Positions 31,585 through 42,319 of a stretch of DNA of 64,000 nt are shown here, in pieces. The notes beneath the pieces were generated by a model. That model saw only the letters and a list, made by a program, of their open reading frames with translations, was not told the DNA's origin and did no database searches. Origin of the DNA: Effrenium voratum (lineage: Eukaryota > Sar > Dinophyceae > Suessiales > Symbiodiniaceae); contig CAUJNA010000466.1 of the NCBI GenBank assembly GCA_963377175.1, positions 146,501-210,500 on the forward strand. Direction: 5' to 3'. Every line of letters starts with the position of its first letter. Position 1 is the stretch's first letter. The translations under genes were made by a program, and so were the position numbers.

Positions 31585-31604
31585 CCAAAAGGTTAACCTT
31601 TTGG
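31585..31604. repeat. Perfect 20-bp palindrome
   Basis: CCAAAAGGTTAACCTTTTGG equals its own reverse complement. Confidence 0.9.
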
Positions 31605-32309
31605 CACCTTTACTAAAGATGGACCAAAGTGGGGAAACCAAAAGGTCAAAAGGTTGGCTTTGGGCAACTAAGGATACCTAGATAGCCAAGTGGCGGTTTT
31701 TTTTCAGTCACTGTTGCTGGTGTTTGGGGTAAAGTGCATGGAAAAAAGAAGAAGAACAACAGCTGGCGATCCAGGTTCCAAGTATACAAAAAAAAAAAAA
31801 ACAAGGCGCCAGAAGGGAGGCAGAGGCGGATTTGTGGAGATTGGGCTTCTGCGCGGATCTCTGGAGGATTTGTGTGGAGTGTTTTTTGTCTGTGGGGATT
31901 TGAGTATATGGGATCTAGAGGTTCACCCCACATGGCCGTCCCGTTTTGGATATGGCGGCCATGTCCATGGCCGACCGCCGAAACGGCAAGTTGGTGTTCG
32001 AAATGGCAACCCAAAAATAGAAGACAACCAAAAGGATGTCCGGGGAACCAGCCCTTGGTATGCTTTCCATTTAACCGTTTGGGCATCATTTGTCATTTTG
32101 GTTGGGTTCGTGTCCACCAGTTGAGAGGGTGTTCCCCATTCAAGTTCGCCAAGTGCTCACGTTGGTATCGTGATTCTCACAGGCTGCTATGGCTTCCGTT
32201 GGTTCGAATATACTGAGCTCACTCATGTGGGCTGCGCCGGGGTCACTCGTTCCCTTGTCACAACTGCTTTAGCAATCCGGGAACCAATTTAGCTACTGGT
32301 GGACGTTAC

Positions 32310-32385
32310 CCCCTACCAGACTACAAGAACCAGGGCTTCAAATCCAAGTCCAAACCATCCAAACCACCTCACGGGTTGCCTGAAA
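32310..32385 (+). mobile_element. SINE-like element copy 2
   Basis: CTACAAGAACCAGGG (shared exactly with the copy at 44540), a degenerate B box GGCTTCAAATCC, and the tail CCATCCAAACCACC. Confidence 0.4.
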
Positions 32386-32389
32386 TTTG

Positions 32390-33475
32390 GCTCAATTCAC
32401 AAACCTGAAGATGAGTGCATTGAACTAGGAGCCTTCTTTGCCGCCCCCCCCCCCCCCCCCAGGCAGCCCCAAGTCATGAGGACGCCAGGCAGCTGCAAAG
32501 CCAGTGTCGATGCCGCGGACCCAGCCCATCAGCGGGCATCCATAAACCTTTTGGGCCTGAGGACACTTTTGGACCCACTAACGATCTGGAGTTTCTACTC
32601 CGAAACCTGAAATTTGGTAAAGGTCCTGCAGGTAAGAGACCTACATGAGCTCGCACCCACTACACTCCAAAATGCCACGACTTGGTTTTCCCTAACCCGA
32701 GCATGGACCCCAAAAAACCCTGGCTTATCTTCATGATTCCCAAAAGATGGCCACAAGAAAGTCCAACTCAGACACAAAGCAGGTTCTCAGGCGCACACAC
32801 ACACAGGCTCATACAGCCTCCACGGGGGTCTGTGTTCTTTTGTAAGGTTGTAGTTCCATTTTGGGGCTGCTTAAGGAGAACTAACGGGGAAACCGTGATG
32901 GCTGTTCCCCTCATTTGGAGACAAGCCCATTCCAGCGCCAAACTTAAACCTGAACCAAACATATGATCCGCTGTCGTTGTTCGGTCGACACATCAATGAG
33001 GGTGCCGCAACCGTTCTGGGTCCCCCCTGGCATAATGAACCGCGTGTACCCGAACAACCTCCAACATACGCCCGGAAAAACATCGGAGAAAAAGGATCAC
33101 CGCGCCACGCTCGCCATGTTGGCGGCCCGCACACCGACCACCCCGAGGGTCGAAGCAAGTCGCGCCTGGGTCCACCCCTGGCCTGGCGATGCTAAAGGAT
33201 GCAAGGAGAGTTGTTTATCAGATATGGGTGGATGTTTTCCAACAGTGTAAACAAAACCCCCATGTGGGGTACCGTTGTTCAAAAAAATCTAGTTGAGTCA
33301 GCCACCGTGTGACACACAAAAAAAAAAAAAAAAACCTGACTCAGTTCGACCCAAAGAATTCAAGGGAACCCTGGGGAGGTTATGTGGGAACCAAAGATAT
33401 CTGAAACCTTCACGGAAGGTCAGCAAAACACGCCGCACCAAACTCATAGAAAACCTTGTTACAGGATGCTGGCTG
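32390..33475. other. No gene recognised
   Basis: A C17-type run at about 32444-32461, CA repeats near 32795 and an A18 tract at about 33317-33334. No convincing exon. Confidence 0.3.
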
Positions 33476-33484
33476 TGGCTCAAT

Positions 33485-33590
33485 AAAACGGTACCAAAAT
33501 GGCTTGCCCTGGTAAGTGGAAACATGGTTGCCAAAACCTGCGGTTTGCCCCTGTGTAATTTTGGTTGCCACCCCCAAATGGCTCCTGTTC
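33485..33590 (+). repeat. Dispersed ~100-bp family, copy 4
   Basis: Blocks CCAAAATGGCTTGCCCTGGT, GTGGAAACATGG, AAAACCTGCGGT and GCCACCCCCAAATGG in family order. Confidence 0.55.
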
Positions 33591-34310
33591 GAATGCGGGA
33601 AGACTGAGGCGCTGCCCAGAACCGAATGCTATGCATTGAAGCCACTTTCCCAATTTCAGAGGGGCACAGGTTCTCGAGAATTCATTGTGTGGGGTGAATG
33701 GTTGTTTTGCGTTGAGGATATGTCTTTGCAAGCTTGGTCTAAAGGGAAAACAATGGGACTACCTATGTTGACACATATCTGTATGATTTGCAACTCTTTG
33801 GTGGGCATCATTTACATGGGGATCGTTGCCCTCCAACCATCTGAAGTCCCGCACAAGTACTTCAATGTGAACGTTGGACTCGATTGTCCAAGACTTGGGT
33901 TCGGCAGTGGCAGTGTTCTTTGTTTTGGCGGAAACCAAAAAAGAAACTGAGCATTCACTGTAAAGCCCCCACATTCTAACAGGCCAAGTTGGAATATCAA
34001 AAAAGGCGGAACTCCCAAAATGGCGAGCGTTCCTCATGGTGGCATTGAATTTTAATGGGGAACCCTCATCTTGATGTCCACCACCGTCGGCTCCCCCGCT
34101 TAGGGAGTGAAAAGTCTCTATATGCCTATCGAAAAGGTCGGGGGTGTCCAACGGACCGGCCTCTGCGGCGTTTTTTTTGGGGGAGAACTTCTTGGAAGTC
34201 CAAACTGTTCCACTAAAAGAGTGACCAAAACCCAGGGACTTGGGGAGTGACACTTTTAGGGGGGGCCAACTTTGCCTCTGTGGAGACCCCGCTTGCCCCG
34301 TCTTTGCAGG

Positions 34311-34380
34311 CCTTCGAGCTTTGGCTCGGGCGAGCCTGAGAGCGACGACTCGCGTCGGAAGAAGCGAAACCGCGGACCAA
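34311..34380 (+). CDS. Exon candidate, plus strand
   Basis: After the acceptor TCTTTGCAG the frame reads PSSFGSGEPESDDSRRKKRN. An acidic serine stretch is followed by a basic cluster that could be a nuclear localisation signal. The donor is unclear. Confidence 0.4.
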
Positions 34381-34414
34381 GAAATCCAAAACCGAACCGA
34401 AACAACCAAAACCA

Positions 34415-34600
34415 CACCAAGTTGATTGGTTTCTAATCAACCAATCGGTTTCGAGTGAACCAATTGGTTTCTAGTCAACCAAAAGCAAACATTGGCTTCT
34501 AGTCAACCAACACCAAACCAACTTGGTTTCTAGTCAACCGAGACCAAACCAAGCTGGTTTCTGACTCTAGTCAAGCAACACCAAACCCAATCGGTTTTTT
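34415..34600. repeat. Tandem palindromic repeats
   Basis: Five or six units of about 30 bp, each an imperfect hairpin of the type TTGGTTTCTAGTCAACCAA separated by AACACCAAACC-like spacers. Confidence 0.75.
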
Positions 34601-34604
34601 ACAT

Positions 34605-35860
34605 TCCGGCGTGTATTCTGCCGGGGGACTCCAACAAATTGGGGGTTCCCTTTTGGTGTTGCCGGAAAAACCCATCTTCAAAAGAAGACACACCCAGGGG
34701 GCACCAATTTTGCTTGGACCCTTTGCTCCCCGACATGAAGTTATGTTCGGACCCATTCGGGGTGTTCTCGCAAGGAACCAGGCGAAACCCTTCGTTTGCC
34801 ACCGTGCGGGGGCTGGTCTGGAGCCCCTCGCATTACTTGTTGATTGCCCATTCCACAGCATAGTTCCCACATGGTCATGCTAAAACCCATCATGAAGGCA
34901 GTCTTATCTTGAGACCGTCCTTGCTTTGCTCGTAGCATTGGCATTGATACCCAATTTGCCACAGGGGGGGTGTCTTCTTGTGATGGTACCCTGTTTGGGG
35001 TTGGTTAAATGGAAAACCAGAAAATTACCTCCATTTATTGGGGTGTTCCCGATCCCCAAAAAAAGAGACACGACTTTTTCTGTGTCTGTGTCAACTCCTA
35101 GCTGTACTCTTACATGTCACAGGCCTACCTTTGGCTTTCCGTATGCCAACCTCTGAGCTGCGGACGCCAGGGGTCAACCGTGAGACCGAACGCGACCCCC
35201 TCAGCCAACCAGCGGCGGCCACAAAACCCCGCATGCATCGAGGTCGACCCCGGATAGAAAGCGTCACCCAGAAAAGTGATCCGCTCTCTTTTTCTGGCTA
35301 AACGCTCAGACCCTGAGATCAAATTGAACCAGTTCGGCGGAATCCGGGCTTAGCATTGAAATGGTCGCATGGAGGGATCCAATGACACAAAGCAAAGAGG
35401 ACAAGGAAGCTCTTGTTTTATGATTCAAACGTCATCTGTCGAAGGATGCCGCCTTGGCGATAGAAAACTTTTTGGATTGCGAGCTCATCTGAACGGTAGT
35501 TCAAGTACTTGTCTGCGTCTTTCAATTGAAATTGAAATGTTGTTGCATACTCTCATCGTGGCCGAGGCCAACAACATGCTTGTTCAAGTCATTGCCTTGA
35601 AAAGGAACCCACCATGTCCCATCATTGACTATTCATGGGGTTTCCCCCCCTGCTCGCATTCAAAGGTAAAACCCGGAGCCTTTGTGTCGAACCCTCCCCT
35701 CCCTTCATCCGGATGAGAGTGTCTCCCAAAAAGTGCAGGATCGATCCCCTCTGAGTTGGACGATCCCGTTTCCTGAACAAGCAGCACAATATGAGTATCT
35801 CAAATTCCCATGTCCCTCACTTTGCTCCCCGAACAAAGGCAAAGGAACCTGACCAAACTT
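34605..35860. other. No gene recognised; probably intron
   Basis: Competing short frames only. It would be intron downstream of the 35863-35915 exon if gene B continues. Confidence 0.3.
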
Positions 35861-35862
35861 AC

Positions 35863-35915
35863 GCATCTCCTTACGCATCAACTCTTGGGCCCATGTTGGG
35901 ACCGGCTGCCAATCG
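35863..35915 (-). CDS. Exon, host gene B
   Basis: 53 nt reading DWQPVPTWAQELMRKEM with one leading and one trailing base. Acceptor TGCAAAG; donor GTAAGT, a perfect consensus. The single leading base completes the codon left by the exon at 37367-37480 (AG + C gives Ser), so the two join in frame. No family recognised. Confidence 0.6.
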
Positions 35916-35919
35916 CTTT

Positions 35920-37360
35920 GCATCCGACGAAATCGACCCATGGGAAGGTGCCGAACCGGAAGAACCCTGCGAAAGCAGCCGCGTCAGGCCGGCCTATGTT
36001 TGTCATCGGGTTCGAGGTACTCCAAAAAAAAGAAAAGAAAAAGGAAGAACCTGACCCATGGGTGTGGTTCAAAAAGGGACTCCTCAGACACTTAACCTTC
36101 ATGGGTGTGGTTCACCAACTCCTCAGGCACTTCTCAAAAAACTTGGCTTCTGCACCCCACGGCCCAGCTTTGCGACCACGGGAGTCCCTGGGACTGAACT
36201 CCACGAATCCCGAGACGGAGGGGCTGTCCTCTTGGCTTCAACCTGACCAACCCGAAAGGAGTTGGTACCAATTCACGGCGGCTTTGGTGAAACAAACACA
36301 CGACAAAAAATCGACCGAGCTTCATTCGAATCTCCTCTCAGAAGCCACCCGCCCACATCCCTTCGTCCAATCACCCCCTTGTGCGCCCCAGCCGGACGCA
36401 TGGCGACAGATCGGCAACCCAAATGCAGATGATTGGCGCTTCGGGTGTTTTTCAGGTCGCCAAAAGGTGAAAAATCCTGAGTAACAGAATCTGGGTTGCT
36501 GTTTTTCTGCCAGCCCCAACCACTGCCTTTGTGGTTACCGTACCAAGGGTATTTTGGAAATGGTTGAAGAAGCAGTTGGGTTCCACTCTCATCAGAAAGT
36601 TGTTAATTACTACAAAAGAAGCAGTTGTTGGGGAAGGGGGTGCTGGCTTTGAGCGACTGGAAGCCAATTCAAAACGCCCACAGACTCGAATACGAAGTGG
36701 CTCCCAAATGGGGAGCGGAAAAAACAAAAAGTGTTTCCCTTGGCTTCCCTTTAAAAAAACATCCACCCTTTCGGTGGTTACCAATCATTCGGAGTGCCGG
36801 CAAATTGAAGGTCAGTTTCGGGCGGCGGGGGGGGGGGGGGTCCGGGAGTGCACTGCTGGAGTTCGGTTTCAGTAGCCTTGGCTACACCCCCCGACTCAGT
36901 GAACTCAGTCGCAGACTTGTGCTGCGATGCTCGAGCCCAAGGCGCGCAGGTGTGCGGCGCAGCTGGAAAGGAAGGAGTGCAACGTGTCCAAATGAGGAAA
37001 ATGTATTCCCCTGCAATCATTGCCCCACTCCAATTGTGTTGGCTTCTATTAACTTGTACTCCAAATACCAACATTGAAGCGGCCATATAAATGAACATGG
37101 AAACAACAAACAAACAGAAAAACAGCTAAAAGTTCTAACATAAACACAAAAGCACTACCTGGAGCCCAACAGCAAATGGACCCCCACCCACACACACACT
37201 CTCCCCGAGCTTCCTGGCAAGATGGCCAAAGCTCGCCGGATGTTCTTCCAAAATCGGGAGACTGGGCGAGCCTTGACACCATGGGGTGGCGTGTTGATTT
37301 GTTTTTCTTTTTGTTTTGCTTTTTTCCTTTTCTTTTATGTTCCCTTCGGCCATAGGGGGG
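35920..37360. other. Intron between gene B exons
   Basis: No convincing coding segment; a weak minus-strand frame lies near 36850-36960 and a G-run at 36828-36840. Confidence 0.35.
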
Positions 37361-37366
37361 TCCAAC

Positions 37367-37480
37367 CTGAAGAAGGACTTCACGCGGTGCACGAGACAGC
37401 AGCTTGGTGTCAACCCTTCTGTCAGCACTTCCACAAGCGACTTGTCCATCAGGTCCACTCCCCGCATTTCTTCCTCAAAT
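37367..37480 (-). CDS. Exon, host gene B
   Basis: 114 nt: one leading base, then FEEEMRGVDLMDKSLVEV, LTEGLTPSCC and LVHRVKSFF, and two trailing bases. Acceptor CTCCAGCAG; donor GTTGGA. The leading A completes GGA with the GG left by the upstream exon (37740-37795), and the trailing AG is completed by the next exon. Helical with a central Cys pair. Family unknown. Confidence 0.6.
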
Positions 37481-37739
37481 CTGCTGGAGATGCCTCAAAT
37501 GGATTGGGTATATAAAAGAAGCGCGGCCTCCCAAAAGTGGGCGGTCTCCTGTGGGCATTCCTTCAACATAATCCCAGGGCTGAGACACGCCCAAACGATG
37601 CTTGTTCGCTTCCTTCTGAGGGAGGTATTCCCGTCCAAGTGGTTCCCCCGTACAACCCAAGCGGCTCACAGTCGATGATGTTCCTTTCATCTCTCCCTCC
37701 GCCAAAAAAAACTATTTTTCGGACAACCCCCCCACTCAC

Positions 37740-37795
37740 CCGACATTCCAACAAGCCTCCATGAGGTTCACCCTCTTCTCCTGCCGCAGCTTTTC
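37740..37795 (-). CDS. Exon, host gene B
   Basis: 56 nt reading EKLRQEKRVNLMEACWNV plus two bases. Acceptor ACCGAG; donor GTGAGT (consensus). It starts in phase 0, matching the phase-0 end of the exon at 38381-38467, and ends in phase 2, matching 37367-37480. Confidence 0.6.
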
Positions 37796-38380
37796 CTCGG
37801 TGCAAACCGAATCCGCCCCCGAGGTGGTTCGGGAGGGAAACCGTGTGGGATCGATCTTCGAGAATGCTTTTTTGGAGATCGTTTGGGGACTGGATTTTGG
37901 CTTGGGGATTTGGGGATGCAGGGAATTGGCTTGGGGATGGTTTTGAGGATCTGGGGGGGTTGCTTAGCTTGAATCTGAAGGAGGGGGGATGTTTGGGAGC
38001 AAAGGGGGAGGGTGGCTGGATTGATGCCCAAGAGACATCTGATACACGGATCTCTCGGGCGCGTCAGCCAATTGGGCCAGAAGGGACCTGCAAAACAAAT
38101 GTCATGATCGACAGGAGACCGGAAGGAAGCACAAGAAGGCAAACGCTGGTTAAGAAGGCAAGCTAAGTCTGGCAGCGCCAATTGAGGGGGGGGTCTTTGG
38201 CAACATGTCTGGCTTTGCTACGTGAGGCAACTGATATTTGTTGGACCTTGATGTCGCCCGCCAAAAAAAAAATCATCTGCGGCGTCCCCAAGAAAAAAGT
38301 CCCCATTCCCGCCCAGCGAAATCCCCCTGCGACATTTTGCAAGCAATTCATTTCCCGGCTTCCCGATCTCCACTTTACAC

Positions 38381-38467
38381 CGCCGGTCTGCGGCTCCGAG
38401 TGGCTGAGTGGTTGTCCAGGTACTTGTTGGTGACGATGTCGAAGTCTTTGCACAGGAAGGCCGGCAC
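38381..38467 (-). CDS. Exon with DFDIVTN motif, host gene B
   Basis: 87 nt, 29 codons: VPAFLCKDFDIVTNKYLDNH, then a Ser/Arg tail. Acceptor TAAAAAG, donor GTGTAA, phase 0 at both ends. The DFDIVTNKY core resembles VDYDILSNM in the candidate at 40079-40155 and PFNIVSQE in 41662-41746. The protein may thus contain a repeated (D/N)I(V/L)(T/S)N-type element. This pattern occurs in some ciliary or cytoskeletal proteins, but the assignment here is only a guess. Confidence 0.6.
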
Positions 38468-38523
38468 CTTTTTACCCCAGAAGGACCCAAAGGACCCAAA
38501 GGAGTTCCATGGGCACGAGTTTG

Positions 38524-38562
38524 TTTTTTTCTTTTTTTTTTTTTTTTTTTTTATTTTTTTTT

Positions 38563-38605
<43 letters not shown>
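38524..38605. repeat. Poly(T)-poly(A) inverted repeat
   Basis: About 43 T-rich bases (with single C and A interruptions) run directly into A39 at 38567-38605, a near-perfect palindrome that could extrude as a cruciform. Confidence 0.9.
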
Positions 38606-38606
<1 letters not shown>

Positions 38607-39214
38607 ATAACATGACCCTGGCACCATGGAAGAAGACCCGAGGTGCTAAAAAATAAGGCAAGGTCTCAGGGTTAGAGAAAGCGCACAGAGCTGGAAAGTT
38701 CTCCGAATTCGCCCGAAGATTCCCAGGGCGCGGCTGTTTGGGACATATCACTTTCGTCCATGCTTTTTATTATTATTATTACAAAAATCACCGGCCACTC
38801 TCGGTGTCCATGTCGTTCCTCATGCCCAAGCAAATAATGCACGAAGAACCCATTGACCCTGGCCACTTGGGCGCGTCACTCAAGCGCCTGCCGCTTGCCT
38901 CAAATTGGGGTTCTTCGAGCCCAGTTTTGGGGCTGGGTTTCCAACCCTGGGTCTACTGTTGTTATCTCCAACCGAAAGGTCGTCTTCGATGTTAGGCCAC
39001 CCTAGAGAGGGCAGAATCCTTCTGATTCTCCCTCACTCGGGGATGAAGCGCAAGTGCATTAGATGGGTTTCAGAAAATCCCCATGCTTTTCTTTTGAAGT
39101 AAAACCCAAAAAAGGGGGCTGCAACTCTCTTTCAAAAGCCATCCCAACTTCAACCTCTCTGCACCTCCGGGCCAACTGAATTTGGTTTATCGGAGCCACC
39201 GATTCGAGTGGGAC

Positions 39215-39267
39215 CCGCCTTGCGCACCCGCGGGGACTTCTCCTTGAGGTGCGGCCGCCGGTCTTCC
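39215..39267 (-). CDS. Exon candidate, host gene B
   Basis: 53 nt reading EDRRPHLKEKSPRVRKA behind acceptor TTGGCGCAG, followed by GTCCCA. Basic peptide. Its phases do not match the neighbouring candidates, so a border or an exon is missing. Confidence 0.4.
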
Positions 39268-39349
39268 CTGCGCCAAGTTTGACGTCGGCCGGGCATCACT
39301 TTTCTTGGTGCGAGCACGGAATGAGCTAGCACAAGAATCCAGAGCTTCC

Positions 39350-39440
39350 CTGTAACTAGCGGTTTGGTTGGTGGTCAGGGGGTGCCAAGGGTTCAAATCC
39401 CCCAACCACCAATCCAAACCACCAATTGGGTAGACTGATC
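39350..39440 (+). mobile_element. SINE-like element copy 3
   Basis: A B box GGTTCAAATCC at 39390-39400, then the tail CAATCCAAACCACCAATTGG. The segment GGTTGGTGG...CCAACCACC around the box can fold like a tRNA arm. Confidence 0.45.
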
Positions 39441-39944
39441 CAAGCATCCTCCGAGGAAAAAAGAGCGAGCAGCCAGTCGACCAGCCGAAGCTTCCTAACA
39501 AAAGCTCAGATTGGAAATGCAGAAGCCTTTTGGTGATCAACAAGGCCAGCAACCCCAATGTCCAAGTCCTGCGGGTGCTCAGCAGGGAATGAGCAACAGA
39601 ATGACCCCCAGAAAAATCATCCCCGTTTTCGTTTCCGGGAGAGTCCCCAAAACCGGCTCATTCCCAACCATCGGGTTTGGGCATTCCCTATCTATCGCAC
39701 CAGCAAGAAGCTTGCCTGGTGTCAAAAAAGCAGTGGTTGCCAGTAAAACCCAGACGCTGGAAGTGGACAAGTCCCTGCGCTGTGGCTCGCGCCCCAGTAG
39801 TTCTCATTTGGGCAAGTAAAGGGAGTTGACTAAACCAAGCTGGCGGCGGAAATATTAAAATTGTGCGAAATATACGTTCACCCAACTGGGAAAAAAAACG
39901 CACAGTCCTCAGCTTCGACGCCCAAAAAAAACAGTGCTCTACCA

Positions 39945-39975
39945 TATATACATACATACATATATATATATATGT
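39945..39975. repeat. TA-rich microsatellite
   Basis: ATACATACATA then (TA)n. Confidence 0.9.
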
Positions 39976-40078
39976 ACTATCATGTTACATGTGTTCCTTC
40001 CTTTTCTCCGGAGGGTTTTTCTCAGCTAGCCGTCCAGTCCCTGTTTGCTCCTCCCAACGTCGAGACCGCCGGCTTCAC

Positions 40079-40155
40079 GCCTGGCCCAGTGGTGCTCCTG
40101 GAAGGGCATGTTGGACAAGATGTCGTAGTCCACCGCCGTGCCCGGGAAGCCGCCC
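40079..40155 (-). CDS. Exon with VDYDILSN motif, host gene B
   Basis: 77 nt reading GGFPGTAVDYDILSNMPF, then QEHHWAR. Acceptor TCTCGGCAG; donor GTGAAG. The motif parallels DFDIVTN in 38381-38467. Ends in phase 1. Confidence 0.55.
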
Positions 40156-40159
40156 CTGC

Positions 40160-41030
40160 CGAGAAAACTTGGGCTTCGAGGCGGTTTGGTTTTGTGTTTT
40201 TTGGTTTTGTTGTTGTTTTGTTTCCGCTTTTTTTGGCGGGGGCGAGGGAAGCATGTGTGAGGAATGTTTGTTTTTTTTGTTGTCTCGCTTTTTGTGGGTC
40301 GCGGGGGGCGCGAAAAAACGTGTGTGAGGAATGCACCCACAACCCCCGTTTCCCATCTCCAACAAGCATGGAGTCGGGGGGCTGGCTTCTTCTGGAAAGA
40401 TCAGTCCTTGCATTTGAGGGGAGCCCAAAGAGTTCACCAAAACCCTTGCGATACTGAGAACCAGCCAGAAATCGAGCCGCCGAGTCGCCGAGTCGCCAAG
40501 CCACGGAGTTGCCACGTCGCCCCAAACCGAAGGACTTTGAAGGAAACCAAGTCCACCATGGGAGCTCAAAACCCTCTTTATGTGATTCGCTCTACCGAAC
40601 CCAACATCTGCTCTGAACAACCGGCGAAACAAGGGTGGTTTGTTGGAAGGAAGCCAAAAGCCGAAAGGTTCGTTCACCTTGGGGCAACCGATGTCGGGAG
40701 ATCAGCTTGCCGAGTGTCCAGACCACATGTCCTATTGCAAGACCGCCCAGACAGGATTTGCCTCAAGCTAAGGAATCTCCAAAATGGTCGGCTTGCCTTT
40801 GAAACCACCCCCCAACAAAAAAAAACATGTGTTGTTCAAAAATGAAAAAGACAAACGCAAAACACCCAGGTCTTTTCTTCACCTTATTTATGTGGGAAGA
40901 CCACACACACACACCTCATCCGGAAGCTGAAAAACTCGCCCAAGCCCGCCTGCCCTCCTTGGTCCGCTCCTTCTGTCCCAAGATGCCAGCGTGGCCCCCC
41001 AGCCGCGCCGGGTCCTTGCCTGAAAAACCG
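40160..41030. other. Intron; nothing recognised
   Basis: T-rich stretch next to the exon acceptor (about 40190-40320 on the plus strand), then mixed sequence. Confidence 0.3.
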
Positions 41031-41039
41031 CTCAGCTCG

Positions 41040-41121
41040 GCTCCGCGCGACTTCGCGGCGCGGCGGCGTGCGAGCCCAACGTGGCCCGTGGTTCGTTGTT
41101 CGCCGCGCGAAAGAGCCCGCC
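41040..41121 (-). CDS. Exon candidate, host gene B
   Basis: Reads GGLFRAANNEPRATLG, then an Ala/Arg-rich tail. Acceptor CTCTGAAG; donor not resolved. Confidence 0.4.
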
Positions 41122-41380
41122 CTTCAGAGAGCAGGACAAAAGTCTGATGTGTATCACTCTATCAAAAGGAAACCAACACAGGATCCAATTCAATCGACCG
41201 CTTGTGCTCAGAATGAGCGGTTCCGGCAACGCACATGGGAAGTGAGTGAGGGATGTTTCGCAAGTGCGTCATCCAGGAAAGGGTAGCAAACTCCCGAAAA
41301 GAGGTTCCCGAATTGCCGCTGAGACGCGCGAGTCTGTGAGGCGTCCGAGGAAAAGGGGACACAAAACGAGAAAATGCGCA

Positions 41381-41402
41381 GGGAGGGGGGGGGGGGGGGG
41401 GG
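41381..41402. repeat. G homopolymer
   Basis: About 20 consecutive G with one C near the end; prone to sequencing error. Confidence 0.9.
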
Positions 41403-41661
41403 CGGCGGGGGGAGACTGGGGGAGCGGGTGTTTGGCTTTAGTGCGAGCAATGTGGGCCAAAGTGAAAGAATCCAAAGGGGTTTTGCAGCTCAAGTTCTCC
41501 CAACTTACCAAAGGCAAAGAACCAGAAGCACTCTTCAAAGCCCCCCCCCAACCCAACCACCCAACCACCCAACCACCCAACCAACTCTCCCCCAACCGAA
41601 CCCAACCCAGCTGCCCAACCCAACCCAACCGAACCCAACCCCCCAACAAGCGAAGGAAGCG

Positions 41662-41746
41662 AGCCTGGCGCCAGCTTCTCCAGCTTCGACTCCTGGCTCA
41701 CGATGTTGAAGGGCTGCTCCCGCAGGATCTGGATGTCCTCGAGCTC
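41662..41746 (-). CDS. Exon with PFNIVSQE motif, host gene B
   Basis: Open segment AELEDIQILREQPFNIVSQE, then SKLEKLAP. Possible acceptor GCTCGAG. PFNIVSQE parallels the DFDIVTN and YDILSN segments of the same set. Helical flanks. Confidence 0.55.
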
Positions 41747-42159
41747 CGCCCCGCTTTTGGCGCGCGAGCTCCAGCTTAAGCACGAAGGAGCCGAAGAGTT
41801 CGCAAAGAATGCGAAGAAGGCATTGCAAAACCACCCGGCTTGCAAAAAAGTCGGGGGGCTTTGCGGGGGAGGGCAAATGGAGTTCGGGGTAGCAAAACCT
41901 CCGGTCTTTAGGGCAGAATTCGGGAATGTCGGAACTCGACATCACAACCGTTCCCAACTACATCCCACCTCACATCGTTCATGTGGCCTCGCCTTTTTCT
42001 TTTTTTGTAGGCCGCCCTTTTCTTTGGATGGACTTGCTTCGAAAAGGCCTCGCCTTTTGGTGCCCTTGACCCTTCAACAACATGGGTCGCTGGTCGATTG
42101 TGGTTGTGATTGGGGGAGAGAGTTGATGTCAGTCACGTGTTGAGAGGAAGGGGGGGGTC

Positions 42160-42311
42160 CGACGGTTCCGACGGCTCCGACGGCTCCGACGGCTCCGATT
42201 CCTCGAGCCCGGGGCTCTCCACTCCGCGCCTTGGCGCGGTTCAGGTGGGCCACCCTCTCCCGCTCCTCATGGTGCCTCTGCTGGGCCTCGCACCGCAATT
42301 TAGCCGACTCG
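42160..42311 (-). CDS. Coiled-coil exon, host gene B
   Basis: After CCTCGCAG the frame reads ESAKLRCEAQQRHHEERERV, then AHLNRAKAR, a strong charged helix. It continues into an Ile-Gly-Ala-Val-Gly repeat from a 9-bp GGAGCCGTC tandem at about 42155-42185, so the donor may be at either end of that repeat. Confidence 0.6.
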
Positions 42312-42319
42312 CTGCGAGG

